This document shows, piece after piece, positions 53,429 through 64,000 of a stretch of DNA of 64,000 nt. This stretch comes from Anoplolepis gracilipes. Lineage: Eukaryota; Arthropoda; Insecta; Hymenoptera; Formicidae. The notes below the pieces were generated by a model. It did no database searches and had not been told where the DNA came from. It saw only the letters and a program-made list of their open reading frames with translations. Location of the stretch: positions 6,104,001 through 6,168,000 of the forward strand of contig NC_132981.1 in assembly GCF_047496725.1 (NCBI RefSeq), read 5' to 3'. The translations under genes were made by a program, and so were the position numbers. Numbering within the stretch: position 1 is the first letter of the stretch; every line of letters starts with the position of its first letter.

Positions 53429-56400
53429 ATGACAATGGAACACAAACAGACAATCTTGTTGGCACCATCATTGAGCAACAGCAGCTGCTGGCGAGGTGGC
53501 ACGTCCGAAGCTACTTGGACAGGTCCGGGTCCTGGAGAACTGATACGAGCTACACTAATATTACTGCTAAGTCTTGGAATTCTGTGCGCCAATCTTCTAG
53601 TGATATGCGTTATCAATAGCAGGCGATATACCAAGTACATACATGCACAGGTAAGTAATATTGCATGTATAATTAGATTTTTAATGATGAATGGACCAAT
53701 CCTCTTGACAAGTTTTATGTCTTGTTGAAAATGAATTGAAAGAAATTAACATTTCGCGGCTTACTTTCTTTCAATTCATTTTCTCTATAAAATCTTTTAA
53801 TGAAATTTCTGTCGAGAGTTAGAGATTATTTTTTATAATATTTCTAGAGTTATTATGATTTAAAATAATAACATGTTATTATAATTTAAAATAATAATAA
53901 TAATATTATTTAAATTTATAATATTAATATTATTTAAATTAATAATAATAATAATATTATTATAAAAAATAATTTCTAATTCTCGACAGAAATTTCATTA
54001 AAAATACATTTTAAAAAAGTAGCATAGATTTTTGTGACAATTTTATGTTAAATATTAATATAATCAAAGAGAATTCAGTAAAATTAACATTTCACTAAAA
54101 AGGAAAATAGCAAGATATGATATGATTAATATTATATTTGTTTTGTGTATATCTTGTGAAGAGAATTACAGTAAGCGAAATATTAGTTATGTGGATGTAT
54201 GAAGATTTTAGTCAGCGCGATAATTCATAGCCCGTGATGGAAAGGTCCACGGTATTTTCTTCATTTCTCTCTTCTTGCTATGTAAATTAGTCTGAAATGG
54301 TTAACTGCACGAAATACGGGATGGTCATGTTTCTGGATTCTAAATGAGTACCGTCGAGTTGTAGAGACTAATGACGACGGCCGCAAAAAAATTAGACATT
54401 ATTCGTGCGAATGTTCCATCTTCCGTCTACTCGATTAATTAAACCTTTCCGGTCCACGATGGTGTCGTAATATGTAAAATTGAGAATACATTTATTAGAG
54501 CTCAGTGTGTAATATGTTGTTCCATAGTATTCATCGCTTCTCTTCCTCATGAATATGTAAATCTTTTTGGTGAGCTAAATATACAAACTGGTTACCTTTG
54601 GTTGTATCGTATTCAACGATATACATTTATTTCGTTGCATCTGAATGGTTTTGAGGAAACGTTTTTTCAAATAATTTGTCAAATTTATTTTTGGAAACTA
54701 TATGTATAATTTTCTATGCTATAAATATTTATCACTGAATTTTTTTAAAGTTTTTTCATTCTAATTATAAACTTCGTACTTGTATCAGATCTACATAATT
54801 TATGCAAAAGTAGAAATCACATAGCGTTATATATATATGAAAGTAATTTTCGTAAATATTCAAGCAATTAGTGCTGAGAATAGAAAGCAGTATTGTTAAG
54901 ACTGAGACATATATTTTTTATTTTATCTGAAAAATTAATTTTTTTTATTATTAACACATGTTATATAGTTCGTTAAAAATATCTAATATTAAATTAAAGA
55001 ATTAATTCAAAATTAAATTAAATAAAAAAAATCAGTTAATATTAATTCATGCTTACAAAGGTAATCCACAAAGAATTAAATGGAATTTTAGTTAAGTCAA
55101 TCGATATTTTTTTCTTACTACATGCTTCCAAATGGAATTAATGTCGCGCGACGTTATACGACAATTCAATCGTTTAGTACAACGACGTCCACTGACACTG
55201 ACCAAGACAATCAACAGGTTCTCTTCAACTTTCTTTCACAGCCCAGATATCTGCTGACAAGTTTAGCGAGCAACGACTTAGCGATTGGTCTTTTAGTGAC
55301 ACCTTTTGGTTTCTTACCAGCTGTTTACGGATGCTGGCCGTATGGCGAAGTTGTCTGTCAAATTCAGGTAACTATTACGATATATTATAGCTATATTTTT
55401 TAATTAAAAATTTATGTTTGTTTATTATATACAAGTCGTGGTAGCATACCATTTTGCTATATACAGTCAAAAAATCAATCGACGTATTTGTTATTCCATT
55501 TGACTTTAACTACAAAAATGAATATCGCGTGAACATAAAACTGATAATGTATCGATTATGTAGCAACGCGGTTTTTTATATCCGTAATGCACCATAATAC
55601 ACTGTAATAAATGTTCCTTTGATACTATAATATTGGAGCTTACGATATCTCTTATAATGTTATACGCATTAAGAAGCCGTTCAATAACCTTGCATATCTC
55701 AACAGCTTTCTTTGCCAGAAATCGAGGAATTTATAGGAAATCTTGGAATGGTGTTCACGATGCTTGGCAGGAAATTATTATCGTTTGAAACTCACGGCTG
55801 CGCTTCCGGCAGCCGGCACTTCTTCCGCTATTTCCTCCACCAGTCGGTGGCTGCGACGTTATCGGAGTTCCTGGCGATAATCTTTACGCGTTGCACCTTT
55901 CCCTCCTAGCCCTTCCCTCGTTCTCTTCGCCATCTTCTGAGGTAACAGCCTGATTTGTGACCGTATATTTCTTCATTTCGCACGTGCTAAACTCCAAAGT
56001 GCGCCATTCCGCCAGTATAGATCCTGAATTTCGTCGTATTTGCTTATCTAGCCGAAATAGGAAATTGTCGTAACGTTCTCGAGAGGAGAATTAGTAAACA
56101 CAAAATTGTATGCAAATTTGCCATATATACTATACTACATAATTTATAGCTAATATTTATCGTGCATTTAAATAGTTGCGAATTAATATATGTTAGAAAA
56201 AAGATTTCTTTTTTTTAACAGTAGAAAAAACATATCATATTTTGTAAAATATCCGTATCACTCTATTAATTATCTGAAATGTAATAATCATATTTTTAAT
56301 TAACTTCAAGTTATATACAATAAAGAATACGTTTGTATTTCTGTAAAACTGTTGAGATAATTATATAATTTTTAGTAACTGAGTAATAAAATTTAGAAAG

Positions 56401-59400
56401 AAGTTTAATGAAAAAATTATAACAGAAATTTCCGTAGACCATCCTATCTATAATATTGTTTACAGTACTTAATTTCTTGGAAATCGATTAATTAACGCGG
56501 ATTACATGTTTAATAAACATGAAATAAATATTTATTAATTTATTTATGTTTATATAAAATAGATGAAACAGAAAAACAACAGATTTAGAATAGCTGATTG
56601 AAACATGAAAATATATCATAGTTACTTAATATGAAAGGTAATGACGTCATTTTGAATATCGTAAATTACATTTGTATCTGTAACAATAAATCATTTTTGC
56701 CGCATTTTCGCCGTAATACTCCATCTGTATATAACAGAAATATGTATATTGCATTATGTCGATAATATAATATACATATATACATATATACATATATATC
56801 GAAATATTTTTCTCATATCTAAGATGTGATGTCTTCCGATGTTTCGAGTTTGGATCAGAGACGTGCATAATGTCCATGCCATCAAGATTTTTACGCTACG
56901 TCGATTTTGTTAGTTGTATACGTTGTAACTGTATATAAATAGTGTAAGATGTAATTATCAACTCAAACGAGAGAATAGAGTGAAGAAATGAAGCAATCTT
57001 TATGCAAATTGTGATGATAACGTTGAAGAAAATACAAGTCAATCAAGCATCTTGCAATAAATAAAATACAATTTATGGCAAATAATTTTAGGAAGATTTC
57101 TTTTTTATGAAAAATATTTCTCAAACAAATTTTGAGAATTATAATAGAGCAATAATTTATAGAATATATATACGTATAATGTGTATATAATGTTATGCAA
57201 TATTAAAAAGTAAAATCAAGGAAAATACATATTTTAAATATTTTTATCAAAATTGATATATAATTTGTGAAATTTCTCAAAATTAAAAGAATAGATATAT
57301 TAAAACTAATAAGAAGACAGTTTATTCATACAATGTGTATGTTAATAAATAGCTTCATTTCTTAAAACACTTCTAGAAACTATTTTAATAAAGAGCATTG
57401 TGTTTGAGGACAAATAAGAGGACAAGTAAGTGGCCAAAAAGAATAAAAGATGACGTGATAATAAGTGGAAACCAAGCACAGAGAATTAATAAACACGGAG
57501 AAAACAAGTTTCTACGTAGCTGAAAATAGGTCGCAAATTCGGCGGAAATGCGGTACAATTAATTGCTGAGAGGAAGCAGATGGCAGAAAATTAATAAGCA
57601 GACGCGGAACGCAGATGTTGGGTAATTAGAAAAAATTCTTGGATAATTAGAGAAACAAAGATTAAAAGTAAACATAATACATACAGAGAAAATACGTTTG
57701 CAAGCTGCATCTTAATCTTTATAGATCTTTTATTATCTATATTATTAATCTTTATATATCTTTTTGTACATAAAAAAAACAATTTTCAATTTTTTAAAAT
57801 ATATCTCAAATTATTTTACATATTGAAAAACATATACATATATATATAATAATATAATAAAAATAATATAAATATAAGATATAACTCTTTAAATGTACTG
57901 GTGCAAGCTCTCGTTTTTTTCTCTTTACATATACCTAAACAAAATATTCCGATAAGAGGTACTTTTGAAGATGGCGTATACCATGTACGACAGAAATGTG
58001 TAACAGCTGTATAGAGATGCAGATCAGATTCGATTTCTTATTGCGAACAATCCTATAAAACTTTACGAGAACTATCAACTCGAAATCCAAAGTTGAGATC
58101 CCAGCATTTTCACAACAGGAATTTCATAAAACCATAACATTGATATTTCTGTATGAGTAGTCTCGTCTTGAAAAACATATGTGCGTGCATTTCTTATTTC
58201 CAGTCTTTTGAACCGTATATCTCTCAAATGGAACTGCGGAGGGCTAACATTTCCAGTTTGTAAGCGAAGTCTTGTTTCGTGCTCTCGAATCGTTCTCACG
58301 TACGATACAACATCCTGTATGCACTGCTACATCTCGACCTCTGCCACTTTCTTTTATAATTTAATACATCATATAATATATCCTTAAAAAAAGTTTTTTT
58401 CTTGAGAATTCTGAATTTCTCCTCGTCTTAAAAGAGGTCTATTATATTGTAAATACGCGATTATAATTATATGCAAATCATCATTTATTAACAATACTCA
58501 ATAAACAAGTAAAAATACTAATATATCCGATCCACAGTATCATTATCCGTACAAAGAGAGCGCGTTGAAATTTATCAACTCTGGGTGTAACGATAGTGCT
58601 GATGTTGTGCTACTGGTGAGAGAGAATGAGAACGTACAAACAACTAAAGTTCTAAAGTGTAAAACTTTACGTGATCGGCAAATCAAGACGATGCAACTAA
58701 CAGTATGCTCGTAGTTGCGATCTCGTGTCCTTTTCGTCGAATTGATCGGCATAAATTATGAATAAAGTTAAATCGAATTTATAAACGCGGCCAACTTATA
58801 GTTTATATATTATGGGTCGAATTCAATATTATTAATTTACTTTTCCGTTACGATCGCGGATGACTTATCCATTCGTTGAATTTGAACGGTGAAAGAACAT
58901 TCGTATCTACTTGGCTAAAATACAATAACATCCGAGTTATTAAATGAAATGTTGCATTTATATCGATATTTAATTGCGTCGGCTGACGTATTCGTAATAT
59001 ATTATTGTTTGCAATATTATTGTTTTCGTTGAATTTTTTAACAATAGTATGTACATAGGGACGACACGCTATGTCACATTTATATATTGTGGAAAATGTT
59101 TAGCGGTGTTATAATTTTATTCGAAAAATTCCAGAATTTTTAAAGTCGATATTGTAAAAAAAAATAAAGCGGCTGTTTTTTTTTATTTCCACTTTTCATT
59201 AATTCTATAGTTTGCAATACTGATCATTATAAATATATAATTAACACAAAATTGTTTTTTTTAACTTTTTATAATTATCAGAAATATAAAAGCGATTGTG
59301 TGTGTTCTATAAATTATTATTTGTTGACACATTCTCAGTTTTTAAATTTTTAAAATTATTAATTATTCCATGACGTCTAGAATTTGATAAATTAAGACAA

Positions 59401-62400
59401 TATTTTTCTTACTAAAAATAACATGTAAATATAAGCAGTTAATTAACGTATTATATTTTAGCTACTGGATTTTTTATTATTGCGGCTTATATTAATTATT
59501 ATTCTGCAGTTGTGCATTCGAAATTCTGCAGCTTGTTATTGCATCTCGGATATCGCCCGTAGTTATACATGTAATTGAGGACGGGTTGATTCACAACGCG
59601 TTGTTGTATAAAAAAAGTATAAAAATGATACGCGAATTGCTATTCCAAGATCTTTTCTAGTCACTCGATATTCATAGAATCTATTCTTAGTGGCAACAAT
59701 TTCTCATGTCTACGTGATAACCTCGAGATACAGACGGCTGCGATGGGTTTGTGTATTCAGATATCCGCCTGAAACCAAACCGTAAACTTCGATAAACTAA
59801 CACAATGTTTGTTCTTGCTCAACGATCCACCCGAATGGGATCACTGGAAACAATCGTTACAATATTACGATATTACAATGTTAACACGTTTGTCAGCTTG
59901 GTATTCTTATGATACACAAAGTATTATAATCTCTTAAATGGCACAATATTTCGGACCCTTTTTTAATAAAATTAAAATGACTTTTTTCTGTACTTTATGT
60001 ACTATTCTTAAAATAATTTTTTATATAATATAAATAAAAAACGAGCATTTTTGTTTTAAATATAATTGTTATAGAAAGTTTGTATCGCTTAAATATATCA
60101 GAATTTACGTCACACAATATTTTCTCTTTAATATATTATCTCTAGAGTGAACGATAGAATTTACTAACAAGTTCGTTCGCTAATTATGGCTTCATAAAAC
60201 GAACTTTAGACTCTCTATTGGTAAATTCCCCAGCGCTCGCTATCTGTATTTAGCCGCATAATGTCATTACTTGTCCGCAGAACGAACTACGATGTAGTCG
60301 AAGCTACGACGTTGCTGCTACTGCTCCGGCAACATTTTCTTCTTTTTTTCACTACCTGAACAATTTTTGCACCGCCACGGCAGTAATACAATTACAAATT
60401 TAATATTCCACAATTCCCTCCGCATGTACGTCCCAACGGCGCATGCCAATTGCCATGCCAATGCTCGTTTCAATTAATTGCCGATGCGTGTAGAAGAATT
60501 ATATCGTGTCGATAGAAATAATCGTGAATTTCTATGAGAGATACGGCACGTTTCATGTGCGTGATACGGCGATGATATATTTCAGATTCAGTAGCATGCG
60601 TGCACGCTACGTAACCCCATGTGAGAGGAATAAATCCCTGAAATTTACCATCTTCGAGCGAGAAATTAACGCTACCTGATTGTTGAATTTATTTTCCCAT
60701 TGCTTCTGTTAACATGGTGAAATTTTTTACAACTGAGCGCTCTTGCATTTGCACGAATTTCCGTGGCACCGAATTTCAACCAAAACCGAGCGTTCTCCGG
60801 ATGCGCGCTCGCAATCAGCCCAAGAGCCCAGACAAATGCAATTTCGCGAAACTCCAAACGCTAGCGCTCGTCGTTCTTTCGACGGCGCATCTCACAAATG
60901 AAGAAATCGAGCTCGTTATACTCGACGCAATTATTCCGGTCGCGGCCAAATAAAAGTTAGCCGTGATGTTCCATTAAAGTTCTCGTTGTAGACCGACGAT
61001 AACGACAACGATGACGACAACGACGACGGTCGACGCGATGGGTTAGCGGTTGCTTGGGGGCTAGATCGGGTAAGTTAGTTTGTGGTGAAAATATTCGGTT
61101 AAGGTCTCCCCGGAGTGTTTCGAGGATAGCTCGAAACGAGGCCAGACCGATCCTGGCCTCTTCAGATTATCAGAGCTTTCTCTTGGCAGTACGCCAACAG
61201 TCACCATGGCAACCATCTTAAATTATACTTGGTACACATTCGCGCACCCTTGCATATCGTGACTATGTCTTTATGGATACACTGATATCACCGATTCATC
61301 GAATCACACTATCGTCTATCGCCTTCGGCGACTCACAATGTTTGGGACCGTTTTCTTCTCCAGAGATCGACATACATGTCTCTCTCTCTTTTTTCTTCGT
61401 CTCGCCGAGCTTCTACCAAATAGAACGTGTCTGGAATCACGATAGTGTACATCTTGTTACATCCTGTCCCGTTTCAAAGCAAACCGACATATCGAACCGG
61501 ACGTATCGAGCCCGAAAATGACGGTTGATAGAGTTGGTATACTACAATAGACAGATATAAAATTGTCTAATATAAGGTTGAATGTATATGCTATATAAAA
61601 GGGAACATGTATTGTAAGTAAAGTATAACTTTTTAAGAAACAAATGTATGTACTTTTTCTTCTTCCTATTATCTTTAGCAGAAGATCGAAAGAAAACAAG
61701 ATTTTAGAGAACAATTTTTATATATTTGCTTTGAAACAAACTTATATATAAATAACTCTCAAAAAATGAATTCTATTATTTTTTATTTATCTGCAATCTT
61801 GTTTTCAATAAAGAAGGAAAATTTTTATATGCAGGAAAATCTAAACTGATCAAATATACAAATCTTTTTCTAGTTGTATTTCAGTATAACAATAGTTTAT
61901 TATTTAGCAGGTTAGATAGATGAAAAAAATATATGTATTCAAAATAGATGGATGGAAAAAATACATGTGTTCCAAATTTTTTTTAATTTATAGCTTGAAT
62001 CATATTTGTATCACATTACATTTTTAAAATTATTAAACAATCAAATTAATTATAAAATATAATTTTTCAGTAAAAAAAAAAAGAAGATGATATATTTATG
62101 CATTTAAAATTTATACATTCTAAAATTATATATTCTAAATTTCACGTAATATAATATACGTTAATGTACGTTTGGAATAACAATTGTGATTCTTTTGCCA
62201 AACACGGAGGTCAGTTTCGACTGGGTAGAAGAGTTGGCTATGTGATACTAATCGTCAATTTACTCACTTGGCGCCTCACAGCTTGTTTCGAGTAAAGCAT
62301 GTACGTTTATAGAACGAATTAGCGATAGTACGTTCGAAGACCGGGTTAGGAGAAATTGACCCAGTATGCGTTCCTATAATCAATACAGTGTTACCTATAT

Positions 62401-62501
62401 ATTGACCATCAAATAATGCGCAATCTAAAGACGAACGTTTAATTATTAAATAATCACATTTTCTCAAGAGTTCTTTACTCAATCCTTGATAAAAAGACAT
62501 C

Positions 62502-62544
<43 letters not shown>

Positions 62545-63852
62545 AAAAGCAATTTTTTTCTCTTCAATTTATTCGAGAGAAAAGATAATTATATTATTAT
62601 ATTCAAATAAAAATATTCTAGAAATATAAATATTATATTTGATTTTACTTTAATAATTTTATTACATTTTCAAGTTTATCACAAAAACGATAGAGTTTTA
62701 TTAACGTTTGAAAAAAATCTATGAGATTAAACTGAACAAACTGACTGTGTTCTGCTGTTGATGATAATGTATGATATTAATTTCTGTGTAAAATCCTGTT
62801 TCACGATTTCGTCGCAATAATATGCGTTAATTTAACTTCGCCCGTAGTGTCAACATGCGCGAGGAATTTAAAAAAACAACGTCACACACTGCTTAATCAC
62901 AAATTAAAAATCGCAGGCAGATACAACGATGCGGAAATAACATTACATTCTGATGAATGCGTTGCCTTTTTATTCGAGCGCGACATTTAATTACAACACG
63001 GAGACTCGGCACAAACTTTATACAGTTCACAAACGATTCCTCATACAATTAATTGTGTGTTATGTAATGTTGAAAAGCGTAAATATGTGATTGGTGATAC
63101 TAAAATGTTAATTAAAGTTATGCCATAGTCGATAATTAATTAGATGATAAAATTCTATCTCTACCTGTTCTAAAATCAGTATAACAGTCTATACAAATTC
63201 CAATAGAAGCAAAATTATACCACAATGTTGTGATATCGGTGGTATACCACAAGCTGTCGTTCATTATATAATCGCAAAATCGAATTTTAATTAATTCACG
63301 CACAGAAGGACATCTAAACCAATCAATTAACTAATCATTTAATCAACATTATTTTCAAAGAAAATGTAATTTTACATGTATTATTAAAGTATTATACATG
63401 TATATTAATAATATTTAAACATAGTAATTTGTGCAGTCTCTGCTCTTGTTAATTTTTTCAACAAACCAAGAGGAAAAATGTTTAACTTATAGATTTACAA
63501 AATAAATCTATAAAAAGAACATGATAAGAAATATGGTTGCTTACAAGTATAGTTAGTTTTCTCGATGTTCTCTTGACCCATCAAAACTTGTCATCTAACA
63601 GCGATTTTTCTCGTAACGTAACTTGTCGACCTATGCACTTTTCTAGAAAAGTTATAAGTTATTTTATCTGAAAAGACTGAGAAAACGACACCCGAAGAAT
63701 CTCGTTTGCTCTTTCGGAAACTTTTACTGTTCCAGGCACTTCTTAGAGGCGCTTTGACTCAACAGAGCGCTGTTATTCTTGTCTGTATGGCAATCGACCG
63801 TTACGTTTGCATGCTACATCCTCATCGCTATCATAAGCACTCTTCTAAAAGG
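53429..63852 (+). CDS. orphan class A (rhodopsin-like) GPCR, N-terminal three exons
   Basis: Coding exons are 53429-53650, 55242-55367 and 63736-63852, all phase 0 with good donors (GTAAGT, GTAACT, GTAAGT). The gene continues past the window. The start is the ATG at 53429, which has an in-frame TAA six bases before it. Residues 1-39 are extracellular with an N-glycosylation site at N17. TM1 is about 40-62 with N55 (1.50). TM2 is about 77-101 with D86 (2.50) and P95 (2.59). ECL1 has CWPYG, C113 is 3.25, and TM3 runs to D137-R138-Y139 (3.49-3.51). The overall look is that of the biogenic-amine branch, but 3.32 is R120, not the amine-binding Asp. It therefore acts at the plasma membrane through G proteins with an unknown ligand. 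TM4-TM7 are not in the window. Confidence 0.88.
53727..53783. repeat. perfect 19-bp inverted repeat in GPCR intron 1
   Basis: GAAAATGAATTGAAAGAAA (53727-53745) and its exact complement (53765-53783) flank a 19-nt loop, 76 bases after the exon donor. It would fold into a stable RNA hairpin in the pre-mRNA. Confidence 0.7.
53795..54004. mobile_element. inverted-repeat (MITE-like) element in GPCR intron 1
   Basis: Arms of about 45 nt at 53795-53841 and 53957-54004 are near-perfect inverted copies. Each has the core ATGAAATTTCTGTCGAGA or its complement, around an AAT-rich centre. It has no ORF. The superfamily and target duplication are not determined. Confidence 0.55.
61117..61160. other. two adjacent perfect hairpins
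   Basis: GTTTCGAG-GATAG-CTCGAAAC is followed directly by GAGGCCAG-ACCGATC-CTGGCCTC, giving two perfect 8-bp stems back to back with no spacer, in a GC-rich intronic patch. Possible structured RNA or paired binding sites. No known family is recognised. Confidence 0.45.
62505..62540. repeat. (AT)n microsatellite
   Basis: A pure alternating AT run in GPCR intron 2. Confidence 0.9.
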
Positions 63853-64000
63853 GTAAGTTTATTGTTTATATTTACTCATCAACTATCAAACTAACATAAC
63901 ATCTCTGTTACATATTCATCTCCCGATAGTATCTGTTCAGATGAAAATCAATTGCAACTTTTGTGTAAAATATTTTAATACAAGTTATTTATGTTTTAAA
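63853..64000 (+). other. start of GPCR intron 3
   Basis: The sequence after the donor GTAAGT at 63853 to the end of the window is AT-rich. The next exon (TM4 onward) is not reached. Confidence 0.7.

Larger units (their letters stand above)
53651..55241 (+). other. GPCR intron 1
   Basis: A 1.6-kb intron, AT-rich, with two strong hairpin-forming repeats close to the donor (53727-53783 and 53795-54004). No other gene was seen. Confidence 0.7.
55368..63735 (+). other. GPCR intron 2
   Basis: An 8.4-kb intron splits the receptor between ECL1 and TM3. It holds GC-richer patches at about 55.7-56.05 and 60.18-61.54 kb, a trinucleotide-like CGACGA/CAACGA tract at about 60990-61035, a double hairpin at 61117-61160 and an (AT)n tract at about 62505-62540. 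The small open frames have no recognisable domain. Confidence 0.6.

Noticed and set aside
1..64000. CRISPR arrays, rRNA, tRNA, intact transposase or reverse transcriptase genes
   Set aside because: None seen by eye. The repeats present are microsatellites and inverted repeats, and no long transposon ORF exists. A tRNAscan or covariance-model search was not possible here.

Overview
The window is nuclear DNA from an insect, most likely a hymenopteran such as an ant. It is very AT-rich with scattered GC/CpG-rich islands and many microsatellites. Its genes are multi-exon with AT-rich introns, and the families are animal-specific (prominin, IGFBP/Kazal/Ig secreted protein, rhodopsin-class GPCR). 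The placement within Hymenoptera is inference; the sequence alone shows only an arthropod-like gene set. No bacterial-type operon, CRISPR array or intact transposase ORF was seen.

Layout. (1) 449-699 (+): possible last exon of an upstream gene, with one C-terminal membrane helix. (2) 867-985: short palindromic MITE-like element. (3) 1218-3709 (+): complete four-exon gene for a secreted 274-aa IGFBP-Kazal-Ig protein (IGFBP7/IGFBP-rP1 type). (4) 4077-22608 (-): prominin-like five-pass membrane protein. I reconstructed 16 phase-compatible exons, plus a tentative 26-nt initiator exon, giving about 875 aa. It converges tail-to-tail with gene 3, with 367 bp between the stop codons. (5) About 22.7-53.4 kb: gene-poor, apart from a CpG/CT-rich promoter-like island at about 28.2-28.8 kb, a 380-bp inverted repeat at 39.67-40.05 kb whose arm carries a hammerhead-ribozyme-like core, and a few unassigned small ORFs. 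(6) 53429 to beyond the window end (+): the first three coding exons of an orphan class A GPCR (TM1 to the DRY motif and start of intracellular loop 2), with an 8.4-kb second intron.

All exon structures were derived by hand from GT/AG sites, reading phase and recognisable family sequence. Phases close exactly in genes 3 and 4 and across the three GPCR exons. The genes have no obvious shared pathway. Prominin shapes plasma-membrane protrusions, the IGFBP-like protein is secreted and probably modulates growth-factor signalling, and the GPCR is an orphan. The GPCR looks like an amine receptor but has Arg in place of the amine-binding Asp at position 3.32.
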